Below, in pieces: positions 25,820-35,134 of a DNA stretch of 50,501 bases; the stretch's first letter is position 1, and every line of letters begins with the position of its first letter. The translations under genes were made by a program, and so were the position numbers. The stretch spans positions 1-50,501 of the forward strand of contig NZ_SNWH01000018.1 in the NCBI RefSeq assembly GCF_004361885.1, given 5' to 3'. The notes under the pieces are model-generated. The model had not been told where the DNA came from. It did not search any database and saw only the letters and a list, made by a program, of their open reading frames with translations. Source of the DNA: Halomonas ventosae. Lineage in GTDB: Bacteria > Pseudomonadota > Gammaproteobacteria > Pseudomonadales > Halomonadaceae.

Positions 25820-27655
25820 CTACTCGGCGGCCTGCCGAGGATTGCGCGGATAGAAGCGCTCCGGCTGGCGCTCGATATGAGCAAAGAAGCGGGTGTCCTT
25901 GTAGGGCATCTTCATGAAGCCTGACACCCCGAGCCCCTCGATCAGCCCCACCGCCTCGAGGATATCATCCAGGCGGCGCCGAAACTCCGCCTCCCGGGAG
26001 GGGTCGAGCAGCCGGTAATGGCTGTGAATCTTGAGGTGCTGGGCCAGCGCCTCGAAGATGATCATGCCGGTATGGTGGATCTCGTTGAGTGCCTCCAGCG
26101 AGACGATGATCGCCTCGGGCAGCACCAGGAACTCCTCCGGGTCGGGACCATCCTCGAAGTAGCTGTGCAGGCGCGAGCGGTCCTCCAGCTCCGGCACGGC
26201 ATTGACCTCATAGTGCAGGCGCATGCCCGGCAGGGGCACGAAGGGCTCCTCGACGCTCTGCCGATCCAGGTGCAGGGTGTCGCGGGCATTGAACAGGCAG
26301 CTCTTGAAGATACCGCGACGGTGGATCGCCCGGGCCAGCGTGACCATGTTGTTGACCGCAGTGATGAAGGCGGTGCGGCGCTGGGGATCGTGCAGGTTGA
26401 GCGAGGTGTCGATGTAGACGCCTTCGGCCTCCCAGCGCACCGCCAGCCCACCCACCACCGGGTACTTGCCCAGCCGGCTCACCGCCGCCAGGAAGGCCTT
26501 CTCGGTCTCGCCCATGTTCTGCATGAAGTTCTTGTAGTAGCGATCGAGCTGGACGTCGTTGACGTCGTTGAGGGTCTCGCGCCCGCCCTCCTCGCGCAGG
26601 AAGGACTTGCGCGAGCTGTAGACCACGGTGTCGATCTCGCGCCCGGCCGGCCGGCTCCAGACCGGCACCAGGGGGGCCTCCTGGGGCGTGGGCAGGTCGA
26701 GCATCACCAGGCGGGCGAGCCTTGGCATCTCGCGGATGAAGTGGTCGCCGGCGCGCATGCGGGTGCGCGGGTCGGGGTCGAGCATGCCATCGAGCATGCG
26801 CGCAAACTCCATGGGCAGCCCCAGCGAAGTGGCGGGAATGGCCCGCTGGCCGAAGCGACAGGATTGCGCCGAGGCCAGGGCGTAGAGGGTGGCCGCCGCG
26901 CCCTGCTCGTCGAAACGCGGCGAGGAGAGCGCCCCGTTGAGCTGCTCCTCGCCGATGAAGTAGACATCGCCCAGCCGCGCGTTGGTCTGCTGCAGGTTGT
27001 CCGACATCAGCTCCATGACGTTGGTCGCCACGAACTGCAGGCTGGCGTCAAGCTGGGCGAACACCGAGGAGCCCCAGTCGATCAGCGCGATGGTCTCCTG
27101 GGCATCGTCGAAGACCAGGTTGGAGGGCTTGATGTCGCCATGCACCACCGGCCTGCCGGCCGGCCCGCTCTCGCGGCGCAGGGTGCGCAGGATATCGGCC
27201 AGCTGGTCGGCGATGCGCACCAACAGCCGCGGAGACAACCGTCCCTCGCGCAGCGAGACCTCCTCCATGTTGAAGCCCGGGGCGCGCTGCATCACTAGGA
27301 TCGACTGGCTGCGCACCCGCTGGAAGACGATCAGCTTGGGCACCCGAGGGTGGTCGACCTGCTCCAGCATGAAGGCCTCCTCCTCCAGGCGGTCCTGGAG
27401 GTGCTGGGGCAGGTTGACGCGGGTGAACTTGAAGACGTACTCCTCGCGGGGGCTGGAAACACCCGCGGTCAGCCCAGCGAAGACGAAGCCGTAGGCGCCC
27501 TTGCCGATCAGTTCGATATCCCGGTAGCCCAGCTGCTCCAGCTGGGCCTGACACAGCGCCACCCACGCCTTGAGCTTACGAGCATCGTCGTGGCTGAGCA
27601 GGTAGATCGACTGCTCTTCCGGAATGTAGAACTGCTGCAGGGACGCCTGGGTCAT
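25820..27655 (-). CDS. Hanks-type Ser/Thr protein kinase in the bkd operon
   Basis: This 611-residue soluble protein has a kinase domain (about 45-320) with glycine loop IGKGAYGFVF, the VAIK-type lysine in EYVFKFTR (K76), catalytic loop HGDIKPSN (D174, N179) and DFG-equivalent DWG (D193). All residues for catalysis are present. The last 290 residues form a domain not recognised here (KSFLREEGGRETLNDVNDVQ to the C-terminus). No membrane helix or PASTA domain is seen. The ATG at 27655 lies 17 bp after the E2 gene stop, so it is co-transcribed with the branched-chain oxoacid dehydrogenase. Regulating that complex is an attractive but unproven role. Confidence 0.85.
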   Translation of the reverse strand: MTQASLQQFYIPEEQSIYLLSHDDARKLKAWVALCQAQLEQLGYRDIELIGKGAYGFVFAGLTAGVSSPREEYVFKFTRVNLPQHLQDRLEEEAFMLEQVDHPRVPKLIVFQRVRSQSILVMQRAPGFNMEEVSLREGRLSPRLLVRIADQLADILRTLRRESGPAGRPVVHGDIKPSNLVFDDAQETIALIDWGSSVFAQLDASLQFVATNVMELMSDNLQQTNARLGDVYFIGEEQLNGALSSPRFDEQGAAATLYALASAQSCRFGQRAIPATSLGLPMEFARMLDGMLDPDPRTRMRAGDHFIREMPRLARLVMLDLPTPQEAPLVPVWSRPAGREIDTVVYSSRKSFLREEGGRETLNDVNDVQLDRYYKNFMQNMGETEKAFLAAVSRLGKYPVVGGLAVRWEAEGVYIDTSLNLHDPQRRTAFITAVNNMVTLARAIHRRGIFKSCLFNARDTLHLDRQSVEEPFVPLPGMRLHYEVNAVPELEDRSRLHSYFEDGPDPEEFLVLPEAIIVSLEALNEIHHTGMIIFEALAQHLKIHSHYRLLDPSREAEFRRRLDDILEAVGLIEGLGVSGFMKMPYKDTRFFAHIERQPERFYPRNPRQAAE

Positions 27656-27672
27656 GATGGCGCACTCATGGC

Positions 27673-28971
27673 TTATCCAAGGTGAAGAAGCATGGTCTCC
27701 GGCGCTTCGAGATAACCCTTCCAGGCGTTGCAGAAGCGTGAGATGGTGCCGCCATCGATCAGGCGGTGATCCCCCGCCCAGGTGACGGTCATGATCGCCC
27801 GCTTCACCACCGCATCGTTGCTGTCGAAGCGCGGCAGCCACTGGCTCTTGCCGATGGCGACGATGGCCACCTCCGGGGCATTGATGATCGGCGCCGCATA
27901 GGTGCCGCCCAGTGCGCCGATGTTGGAGATGCTGATGGTGCCGCCCTTCAGGTCGGCGGCCGCCACCCTGCCCTCGCGGGCCTCATGGGTCAGCCGCTGG
28001 ATCTCGCCGGCGATCTCCAGCAGGGTCAAACTCTCCACCCCCTTGACGTTGGGCACCATCAGCCCCGCCTTGCCATCCACCGCCATGCCGATGTTGCAGG
28101 ACGGCAGGTAGTGGATCTCGTCACCTGCCTCGTTGAGGCGACTGTTGAGGATCGGGAAGTCGCGGATCGCCAGCGCCATGGCCTTCATGAAAAACGGCAT
28201 CAGGGTAAGCTTCGTACCTTGCGCCTCGGCCACCGGCTTGAGACGCTCGCGCAGCGCCAGCAACTCGGTGACATCGAGCTCCTCGCCGTACTGGAAATGC
28301 GGAATCGTCGACGCCGAGGCCACCATCTGGCGGGCCATGGCCGCGCGCACGCCGCGCAGGGGCTCGACGCGAACCTCCGCCTCGCCGGTCGAGGACGCCG
28401 TTTCGCTGGCAGGCGCCGACTCCGCGGCGGCAGTGCCGCCGCGCTCCAGGAAGGCCTGGATATCCTCCTTCAGCACCCGCCCCTGCTTGCCGGAGCCCGG
28501 CACCTGCTCGAGACGCAAGCCATGCTCGCGCAGCAGGCGCCGCACCGCCGGGCTCGCCGGAATGCGCCCATGGGGGCCGAGTCCAACGGCCGGCGGGGTC
28601 TCGGACGTCGAGGCCGCAGCCGGGCGCGGGGCAGGTTCGGCGGGCGCGGGGGCTGTCCCGGCGGACTCGCCCTTAGACGCCTCCGGTGTCTGCGGCGCGG
28701 CCGTTGACTCGCCTTCGGTCTCTGTCTCTATTTGAGCCTCAGCCTCATAGGCGAACAGCGGGGCGTGAACGCGGGCGATCTCGCCCTTAGGCACGTATAG
28801 CCGGGTGACCCGTCCCGCCTCCGGCGCGGTGATCTCGACCAGCGCCTTGTCGGTCATCACCTCGACGACCGGCTGATCCTCCTCGATGACGTCACCCTCC
28901 TTGATGCGCCACTCCACTACCTCGCACTCCACGATACCTTCGCCGATATCGGGCAGCTTGAACTCTGTCAT
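27673..28971 (-). CDS. bkdC: Branched-chain 2-oxoacid dehydrogenase E2 (dihydrolipoyl acyltransferase)
   Basis: This 432-residue E2 has one lipoyl domain (lipoylated Lys42 in EVMTDKALVEI), an Ala/Pro/Glu-rich linker, a peripheral-subunit-binding domain (RIPASPAVRRLLREHGL) and a catalytic acyltransferase domain ending in the active-site TWAGDHRLIDGGT. It transfers the branched acyl group from lipoate to CoA. The GKSQWLPRF and IGALGGTYAAPIIN segments fit the branched-chain type rather than 2-oxoglutarate or pyruvate E2. It starts 28 bp after E1beta. No E3 (lpd) gene follows, so E3 must be supplied from elsewhere. Confidence 0.9.
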   Translation of the reverse strand: MTEFKLPDIGEGIVECEVVEWRIKEGDVIEEDQPVVEVMTDKALVEITAPEAGRVTRLYVPKGEIARVHAPLFAYEAEAQIETETEGESTAAPQTPEASKGESAGTAPAPAEPAPRPAAASTSETPPAVGLGPHGRIPASPAVRRLLREHGLRLEQVPGSGKQGRVLKEDIQAFLERGGTAAAESAPASETASSTGEAEVRVEPLRGVRAAMARQMVASASTIPHFQYGEELDVTELLALRERLKPVAEAQGTKLTLMPFFMKAMALAIRDFPILNSRLNEAGDEIHYLPSCNIGMAVDGKAGLMVPNVKGVESLTLLEIAGEIQRLTHEAREGRVAAADLKGGTISISNIGALGGTYAAPIINAPEVAIVAIGKSQWLPRFDSNDAVVKRAIMTVTWAGDHRLIDGGTISRFCNAWKGYLEAPETMLLHLG

Positions 28972-28999
28972 CTCGTCTCTCCTGTCCTGAACCCGGTCG

Positions 29000-29977
29000 T
29001 CAGAAATTCACACTGGCGCGGATGGCCTCGACGATCTTCAGGTGATCCGGCAGATACTCCTTCTCCAGCGTCAGCGGGAAGGGCGTATCCAGGCCGGTCA
29101 CCCGAGCAATGGGCGATTCCAGGTACAGGAAGCAGCGTTCCTGGATGGCCGCGGCGATCTCGCCGGCAAAACCCCCGGTGCGCGGCGCCTCGTGGGTGAC
29201 CACCAGCCGGCCGGTCTTGAACACCGACTCGGCGACGCTATCCTGATCCCAGGGCAGCAGGGTGCGCAGGTCGATCACCTCGCAGGAGATGCCGTCCTTC
29301 TCCGCCAGTTCCACGGCACGCTCGATCACCTCCATCTGGGCCCCCCAGCCGACCAGGGTCACATCGGTTCCCTCCTTGGTCACCTCGGCCTCACCGATGG
29401 GCAGCTGGTAGTCCTCCTCCGGCACCTCGCCGACCGCGGCGCGGTAGAGACGCTTGGGCTCGAAGAAGATCACCGGGTCGGGGTCGCGGATGGAGGCCAG
29501 CAACAGGCCCTTGGCCTGGTAGGGGTCGCGGGGCACCACGATCTTGAGACCGGGCGTGTGCGTGAAGTAGGCCTCCGGCGACTGGGAGTGGTAGTGGCCG
29601 CCGGAGATGCCGCCGCCGTAGGGCGCGCGGATGGTCAGCCCTCCAACATTGAAGAGATCGCCGGAGCGGTAGCGGAACTTGGCGGTCTCGTTGACGATCT
29701 GGTCGAAGGCCGGAAAGATGTAGTCAGCGAACTGGATCTCCGCCACCGGCACCGAGCCCTGGGCGGCCAGGCCGTTGGCGAAGCCGATGATGCCCTGCTC
29801 CACTAGCGGCGTATTGAAGCAGCGTGCGCGGCCGTACTTCTCCTGCAGGTGGCTGGTGGCACGGAAGACTCCGCCGAAGCTGCCCACGTCCTCGCCGAAG
29901 CAGAGCACCTTGTCGTCCTCGCCCATGGCGATGTCCAGGGCGTTATTGATGGCTTGCAACAGGTTCATGGTGGGCAT
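29000..29977 (-). CDS. bkdA2: Branched-chain 2-oxoacid dehydrogenase E1 beta subunit
   Basis: This 325-residue transketolase-type subunit begins [20 protein letters not shown] and contains [52 protein letters not shown] and [11 protein letters not shown], all typical of branched-chain E1beta. With E1alpha it decarboxylates 2-oxo acids from Val, Leu and Ile. The ATG at 29977 lies 1 base after the E1alpha stop (TGAGATG), with a strong GGAGGGG site ahead. An ATG at 30010 would overlap E1alpha and is less likely. Confidence 0.92.
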   Translation of the reverse strand: MPTMNLLQAINNALDIAMGEDDKVLCFGEDVGSFGGVFRATSHLQEKYGRARCFNTPLVEQGIIGFANGLAAQGSVPVAEIQFADYIFPAFDQIVNETAKFRYRSGDLFNVGGLTIRAPYGGGISGGHYHSQSPEAYFTHTPGLKIVVPRDPYQAKGLLLASIRDPDPVIFFEPKRLYRAAVGEVPEEDYQLPIGEAEVTKEGTDVTLVGWGAQMEVIERAVELAEKDGISCEVIDLRTLLPWDQDSVAESVFKTGRLVVTHEAPRTGGFAGEIAAAIQERCFLYLESPIARVTGLDTPFPLTLEKEYLPDHLKIVEAIRASVNF

Positions 29978-29978
29978 C

Positions 29979-31193
29979 TCACTCCCCTCCCTTGGCCGCG
30001 ACATCGTCACCGGCCTGCACGTCCGGATCCAGGGAACGCGCTCCCTTGGGGTAGGCCTCAGGGTAGTGGCGAATATGCGTTTTCAAGGCGTCGAGCTGGC
30101 GCTGCAGCTCCGGGGGAACGTCGGCATAGACATCGGTCACCAGGCTGTCCAGCGGCGGTGGCGGACGCTTCTCGGCTCGCTTCATGGTCTCCAGCACCTC
30201 GCGGCGCAGGCTCTCCTGAAGGGCTTTCTCCTCGTCCTCGCTCCACCAGCCCAGGTCGATTAACCAACGCTGCATGCGCAGGATGGGATCCTTCTCGCGC
30301 CACGCCTCCTCCTCCTTCTTTGAACGGTAGCCGGAAGGGTCGTCCGAGGAGGAGTGGGCGGCCAGGCGATAGCTCATGGCCTCGATGAGCACCGGCTGGT
30401 TGTGCTCCACGGCAAGGCGGCGCGCTTCCCGGGCGGCCGAGTAGACCGCCAGGATGTCGTTGCCATCGACACGGATCACGTGCATGCGATAGCCGAAGGC
30501 CCGCGGTGCAACGCCGTCGGCGGCAAACTGCTCGATGGAGGGGGTGGAGATCGCATAGCCATTGTTGCGACAGAAGAAGATCACCGGCACCTCGTGGACC
30601 GCCGCCATGTTCAGGGCGGCATGGAAGTCGCCCTCCGAGGCGGCGCCCTCGCCGAAGAACACCGTGGTGCAATGGCCCTCGCCGGCGAGCTTCTGGCCAT
30701 AGGCGTAACCGGTGGCCTGGGGGATCTGGGTGGCCAGCGGCGAGGAGATGGTCATGTAGTGCAGCTTGCGCGACCCATAATGGATCGGCATCTGGCGCCC
30801 CTTGCCGTAGTCCAGTTCGTTGCCGAACAGCTGGTTCATGAACTCGTCGAAGGTGAAGCCGCGATAGACCAGGGCACCCTGCTCACGATACTGGGCCATG
30901 ATCATGTCGGCATCGTCCAGCGCCGCCGTGGCCCCGATCACCGCCGCCTCCTCGCCGGTGCACTGCATGTAGAAGGAGAGGCGTCCCTGGCGCTGGGCGG
31001 CCAGCATGCGCTCGTCGAGCACGCGGGTGGCCACCATGGCGCGATAGATGGCCAAGGCCTTGTCGTGTTCGAGGTCGGGTGCCTTGGCGCCCTCGTGGAG
31101 GGTGCCGTCCTGCTTGAGCAGCCGGAAGGTGGGAATGCTGAACTCGTCACCGGCCAGGAAGGTCGGCTCGTGGATATCCTGTGTTGTTGTCAT
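29979..31193 (-). CDS. bkdA1: Branched-chain 2-oxoacid dehydrogenase E1 alpha subunit
   Basis: This 404-residue thiamine-diphosphate subunit has the cofactor motif [15 protein letters not shown] (about 181-195) ending at RNNGYAIST (about 209-217). The loop [17 protein letters not shown] (about 275-291) aligns with the human BCKDHA phosphorylation loop, with S281 at the position of the regulatory serine. It catalyses decarboxylation of branched-chain 2-oxo acids. AGGA lies 8 bases before the ATG, and a GCCCC/GGGGC hairpin (31208-31222) just upstream may affect translation. It is the first gene of the operon E1alpha-E1beta-E2-kinase. Confidence 0.93.
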   Translation of the reverse strand: MTTTQDIHEPTFLAGDEFSIPTFRLLKQDGTLHEGAKAPDLEHDKALAIYRAMVATRVLDERMLAAQRQGRLSFYMQCTGEEAAVIGATAALDDADMIMAQYREQGALVYRGFTFDEFMNQLFGNELDYGKGRQMPIHYGSRKLHYMTISSPLATQIPQATGYAYGQKLAGEGHCTTVFFGEGAASEGDFHAALNMAAVHEVPVIFFCRNNGYAISTPSIEQFAADGVAPRAFGYRMHVIRVDGNDILAVYSAAREARRLAVEHNQPVLIEAMSYRLAAHSSSDDPSGYRSKKEEEAWREKDPILRMQRWLIDLGWWSEDEEKALQESLRREVLETMKRAEKRPPPPLDSLVTDVYADVPPELQRQLDALKTHIRHYPEAYPKGARSLDPDVQAGDDVAAKGGE

Positions 31194-31285
31194 CGTCGTG
31201 ATCCTGTGCCCCTTTTGGGGGCAGTGTTGTCCTTAATAGGCCGCTCCGCCAGGGGATCGCCCCGGGAACGGTCAACGCAACAGGT

Positions 31286-31300
31286 TTGACGTTAACGTAA
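31286..31300. promoter_or_regulatory. LiuR-like palindromic operator upstream of bkd
   Basis: TTGACGTTAACGTAA contains the perfect palindrome ACGTTAACGT (31289-31298), about 95 bp upstream of bkdA1. MerR-family LiuR sites controlling branched-chain amino-acid genes are remembered to look much like this. No liuR gene is in the window. A TATTAA at 31238-31233 on the minus strand may be the -10. Confidence 0.5.
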
Positions 31301-31359
31301 GCTGAAGCTGTTGGGTAGTCCCCGAAACGTCACAGAAAAGATCCACTCGCCACCACCGC

Positions 31360-32088
31360 TCAGTGAGCGCTGGCCAACGGCAGCCGAGCAAAGAAGCTGT
31401 CCACGCTGATCGCCAGCAAGCCGATCAGCAAGGCCCCCTGGACCACATAGGCGGTGTTGCCGTTGACGATCCCCGAGATGATCGGATCGCCCAGGTTGCT
31501 GGCCCCCACCGTGGCGCCGATGGCCGCCGTGGCGATGTTGATGGTCACCGAGGTACGCACCCCAGCCAGTATCACCGGCGCGGCTAGCGGCAGCTCCACC
31601 TGGCGCAGGATCTGGCTGGGGCTCATGCCCATACCACGCGCCGCCTCCATCACCCCGGGGTCGATGCCCTCGAGCCCGGCCAGGGTGTTGCGCACGATCG
31701 GCAGCAGGCCGTAAAGCAGTAGCGCGACGATGATCGGCAGGGTACCGAAGCCCAGCACCGGCACCGCCAGCGCCAGCACCGCCACCGGCGGAAAGGTCTG
31801 GCCGATGGAGGCCAGCTGGCTGACCAGCGGCAGGAAGTCGCGTCCCCAGCGGCGAGTGGCGGCGATGGCCCCCCCCACCCCCACCAGGATGGCCAGCACG
31901 GCGGCCACGCTCACCACCAGCAGATGGCGCCCCAGCAGGGTCAGGAAGTCGGCCCGGGCATAGATCACCTGGCGGCTGTCCGACTCGATCCAGCGAAACA
32001 CCCCCTCCAGCTGCCCCATGCCCAGCGTGGCCGCCAGCAACAACGCCAGCCAGCCCAGCGGCACCCGCCAGCGACGCCACTCAACCAT
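31360..32088 (-). CDS. yehW: Osmoprotectant ABC transporter permease YehW-like
   Basis: This 242-residue permease (E. coli YehW 243) has about five to six helices and the EAA loop DPGVMEAARGMGMSPSQILRQVELPLA with AAPVILAGVRTSV. It is the last gene of osmF-yehY-yehX-yehW, in the same order as in E. coli. The ATG at 32088 overlaps yehX by 8 bp and has GGGAG upstream. The system imports glycine betaine or related solutes with low affinity in E. coli. Its importance in a likely halophile is inference. Confidence 0.87.
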   Translation of the reverse strand: MVEWRRWRVPLGWLALLLAATLGMGQLEGVFRWIESDSRQVIYARADFLTLLGRHLLVVSVAAVLAILVGVGGAIAATRRWGRDFLPLVSQLASIGQTFPPVAVLALAVPVLGFGTLPIIVALLLYGLLPIVRNTLAGLEGIDPGVMEAARGMGMSPSQILRQVELPLAAPVILAGVRTSVTINIATAAIGATVGASNLGDPIISGIVNGNTAYVVQGALLIGLLAISVDSFFARLPLASAH

Positions 32089-33025
32089 CGCTGCGTGCTC
32101 CCACCAGGCGACGCAGGGAGAGTTCGCCCACCGGCAGATCGTCATCGTCGACCACGGTAAGCCGCTCGGCATGGCGCCACAGCATCAGCGAGAGCGCCTC
32201 GCGCAGGCTGGCCTGCTGGCCGATCCGTTCACGCGCCAGCAGCCGCGGCCCCAGCGGCAGCATCCGCTGGCTAACTGGCAGCAGCGCCGCCTCCTTGAGG
32301 CCGCGGTCCTCACCGCCCAGCAGCGACTCAACGAAGCCGTCCGCCGGCTCGCGCAGCAGCTCCAAGGGCCGCCCCTGCTGCACGATCCGCCCCTGGTGCA
32401 TCACCACCAGGCGGTCCGCCAAGCGCAGCGCTTCGTCCATGTCGTGGGTGACAAAGACGATGGTCTTGTGCAGCCGGGCCTGCAGCGTGCGCAACTCATC
32501 CTGCAGGCTCTCCCGGGTGATCGGGTCCAGGGCGCCGAAGGGCTCATCCATCAGCAGGATGTCGGGATCGGCGGCCAGCGCCCGTGCGACCCCGACCCGT
32601 TGCGCCTGCCCCCCGGAGAGCTGGTGAGGGTACTTGCCGGCAAACGCCTCCATGGAGAGCCCCAGCAACGCCATCAATTCCTCAACCCGCGCCTGGACAC
32701 GCGCCGCCGGCCACTTGAGCAGGCGCGGCACCAGGCCGATATTGCGGGCCACCGTCCAGTGGGGAAAGAGCCCGGTGCTCTGGATGGCATAGCCCATTCG
32801 CCTGCGCAGGGTCTGCTCGCGGAAGCGGCGGATCTGCTGGCCATCGATATGGATCTCACCTTCGCTGTGCTCGATCAGGCGGTTGATCATGCGCAGCGTG
32901 GTCGACTTGCCGCAGCCGGAGGTCCCCACCAGCACGCAGAGCTCACCCTGCGCCACGCTGAGCGAGATGTCGTCCACCGCGGTAGCGGCGCCGAAGCGCT
33001 TGGTGACATGGATCAGGTCGATCAT
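32081..33025 (-). CDS. yehX: Osmoprotectant ABC transporter ATP-binding protein YehX-like
   Basis: This 314-residue ATPase has Walker A VGTSGCGKST, Q-loop QSTGLFPHWTV, signature LSGGQAQRVGVARA, Walker B ILLMDEPFGALDP and H-loop FVTHDMDEAL. A C-terminal regulatory stretch (about 240-314) is shorter than a double CBS pair. Length and order match E. coli YehX (308). The start overlaps the yehY stop in ATGA (33022-33025), so translation is coupled. It powers the two permeases in the cytoplasm. Confidence 0.9.
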   Translation of the reverse strand: MIDLIHVTKRFGAATAVDDISLSVAQGELCVLVGTSGCGKSTTLRMINRLIEHSEGEIHIDGQQIRRFREQTLRRRMGYAIQSTGLFPHWTVARNIGLVPRLLKWPAARVQARVEELMALLGLSMEAFAGKYPHQLSGGQAQRVGVARALAADPDILLMDEPFGALDPITRESLQDELRTLQARLHKTIVFVTHDMDEALRLADRLVVMHQGRIVQQGRPLELLREPADGFVESLLGGEDRGLKEAALLPVSQRMLPLGPRLLARERIGQQASLREALSLMLWRHAERLTVVDDDDLPVGELSLRRLVGARSDG

Positions 33026-34182
33026 TCGGCCACTCCCGGGCGCAGGATGTCGGTCAGGGCGCCCAGCAGGGCATCCACCAGCAGCGCCAGCACCAGGATG
33101 GGCAGCGCCCCCAGCAGCACCAGATCCATGGCGGCCTGGCCCAGCCCCTGGAAGATGAAGGTACCGAGGCCGCCGGCACCGATCAGCGCGGCCACCGCGG
33201 TCAGCCCGATGGCCTGGACGGTGGTGATGCGGATGCCCTCGAGGATCACCGGCAGCGCCAGCGGCAGGCGCACCTGGCGAAACACCTGGCTGCGGCTCAT
33301 GCCCATGCCGCGCGCGGCATCGATCACCCCAGGGTCGACCGCCTCTAGGGCGACGAAGGTGTTACGCACCATGGGCAGCAGACTGTAGCCCACCAGCGCC
33401 AGCAGCGCCGGTGCCCAGCCGATGCCGCTGACCCCCAGCGCCGCCAGCCAGCCAACCTGGGCCGACAGCCAGGCGAGCGGTGCCAGCAGCAAGCCGAAGA
33501 GTGCGATGCTGGGGATCGTCTGCAGAAAGTTGAGCACGCCGAAGCCGACCCTCTGAAGACCGGGCCAGCGGCGCATGGCCAGCGCCAGGCCTACGCCAAG
33601 CACCAGGCTCGCCCCCACCGCCGCCCCCACCAGCAGCAGATGCTCACCAAGGGCCCCCAGGAACTGGTCGCTGCGACTGCGATACTCCTGCCACAGCGCC
33701 AGCGCAGACAGCCAGCGCGCGACGCCAAGCCCCACGATCGCCACGGGCGGCAACAGCAACGCCCAGCCAACCAGCCGCGACAGGGCCAGGCGGGTGCGCA
33801 GCTCAATCATCGCCAGCAGCAGTAGGAAGAACACCACCCAGAGGCCGGCAGCGATGCCCAGCCGAGCCTGGCCACCCTCGACCAGCATAGCGGCCGACAG
33901 CGCCAGCCAGGCGGGCAGCGCCGAGAGCATCAATACCACGATCACCAGGGCCACGATGAAACGCGTGCGCGAGGGCCGCCAGGCAAGCCCGGCGAGGGCC
34001 AGCCAGGGCAGCGTGGTGACCAGCAAAGCGCCGCCTCCGATGACCTCGACGACCCGATAGCCGGTCCCGGGCACGATGCGGTTGGCCGCCACGCTAACCG
34101 ACTCCAGCCCCAGCCAGGCCGTCAGACCGACCAGCGCCAGGATGAGCAGGACCACGTTGGGGGCGGGTCGCGGGGTGCGCAA
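33022..34182 (-). CDS. yehY: Osmoprotectant ABC transporter permease YehY-like
   Basis: This permease of about 386 residues (E. coli YehY 385) has extra N-terminal helices ahead of the transport core. The core carries FLQTIPSIALFGLLLAPLAW and the EAA loop VIDAARGMGMSRSQVFRQVRLPLA. The start is uncertain. TTG 34182 with GAGG 5 bases upstream lies just after the osmF stop (34190) and gives the family length, so it is preferred over ATG 34245, which would overlap osmF by 56 bp. It pairs with YehW in the membrane. Confidence 0.87.
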   Translation of the reverse strand: MRTPRPAPNVVLLILALVGLTAWLGLESVSVAANRIVPGTGYRVVEVIGGGALLVTTLPWLALAGLAWRPSRTRFIVALVIVVLMLSALPAWLALSAAMLVEGGQARLGIAAGLWVVFFLLLLAMIELRTRLALSRLVGWALLLPPVAIVGLGVARWLSALALWQEYRSRSDQFLGALGEHLLLVGAAVGASLVLGVGLALAMRRWPGLQRVGFGVLNFLQTIPSIALFGLLLAPLAWLSAQVGWLAALGVSGIGWAPALLALVGYSLLPMVRNTFVALEAVDPGVIDAARGMGMSRSQVFRQVRLPLALPVILEGIRITTVQAIGLTAVAALIGAGGLGTFIFQGLGQAAMDLVLLGALPILVLALLVDALLGALTDILRPGVAE

Positions 34183-34189
34183 GATGGCC

Positions 34190-35104
34190 TCAGTCGCCCA
34201 GGGTGTCGAGGAAGTCGGCGGCCACCGCGGCAGGTGCGCGGCCATTCACTGCCACGTCGCCGTTGAGTCGCTGCAGGGTTTCCAGGTCCAGGGCCCGGAA
34301 CACCGGCTCGAGCAGCGTCTCGATCTCGGGATAGGTTTCGAGCACCTCCTTGCGCACCACCGGAGTGGGCTGATAGACCGGCTGCACGCTAAGGGTATCC
34401 TCCATGACCACCAGATCCAGGGCCTGCAGGCCACCGTCGGTGGCGTAGGTCATGGCGGCATTGACGCCATTGGTCTGCTGGGCGGCGGCGCGCATGGTGG
34501 CCGCCGTATTGCCCCCGGAGAGCACCAGCAGCTGGTCATCGGAAAGCTCGAAGTCATAAGCCTCCTGGAAGGCCGGCAGAGCCTGGGGCGATTCAACGAA
34601 CTCGGCGCTGGCGGCCAGCTTGAACTCGCCGCCCTCCTCGAGATAGGCCGCCAAGTCCTCGAGGCTTGCCAGGTCATGCTCGCGGGCGAGCTCACCGCGC
34701 ACGCTGATCGCCCAGGTGTTATTGGCCTGGGCCGGGGTCAGCCAGACCAGGCTATGCTGGGCGAGATCCTTCTCTTTCACGGTCTGGTAGGCCTGCTCGG
34801 CATCGTTCCACACCGGGCTGTCGGCCATGTCGAAGAAGAAGGCGCCGTTGCCGGTGTACTCGGGGTAGAGGTCGATCTCGCCGGCGATCAGCGCCTCGCG
34901 CACGATGCTGGTGGCCCCCAGCTGAAGACGATCCTCGACCTCGATACCGCCCTGTTCGAGGCGCTGCAGGATGAGCTGGCCGAGCACCGAGCCCTCGGTA
35001 TCGATCTTGGAGGAGACCACCACGGGCGCCTGCGCCTGGACCGAGAAGGCCATCAACGTACCTGCGGCCAACGCTGCACAACGAGACAGGAGAGGAATCA
35101 TCAT
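34190..35104 (-). CDS. osmF: Osmoprotectant-binding periplasmic protein OsmF/YehZ-like
   Basis: This 304-residue binding protein (E. coli OsmF 305) has a signal peptide ending FSVQAQA. The mature start VVVSSKIDTEGSVLGQLIL and the motifs IDLYPEYTGNGAFFF and LVWLTPAQANNTWAIS belong to the OpuAC/QAT receptor group for quaternary amines. The ATG at 35104 is directly followed by another ATG. GGGTGAAC lies ahead. Frames further upstream (to 35176) have no signal peptide at their start. It is the first gene of the yeh-type operon and is read from a promoter near 35135-35164. Confidence 0.9.
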   Translation of the reverse strand: MMIPLLSRCAALAAGTLMAFSVQAQAPVVVSSKIDTEGSVLGQLILQRLEQGGIEVEDRLQLGATSIVREALIAGEIDLYPEYTGNGAFFFDMADSPVWNDAEQAYQTVKEKDLAQHSLVWLTPAQANNTWAISVRGELAREHDLASLEDLAAYLEEGGEFKLAASAEFVESPQALPAFQEAYDFELSDDQLLVLSGGNTAATMRAAAQQTNGVNAAMTYATDGGLQALDLVVMEDTLSVQPVYQPTPVVRKEVLETYPEIETLLEPVFRALDLETLQRLNGDVAVNGRAPAAVAADFLDTLGD

Positions 35105-35134
35105 GTTCACCCGCTTGCTTGAGAATGTATCCCG

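Noticed and set aside
26018..27298. 426-codon plus-strand frame inside the kinase and its neighbours
   Set aside because: Shadow of the kinase gene. Low-complexity His/Gln/Arg content and no start signal.
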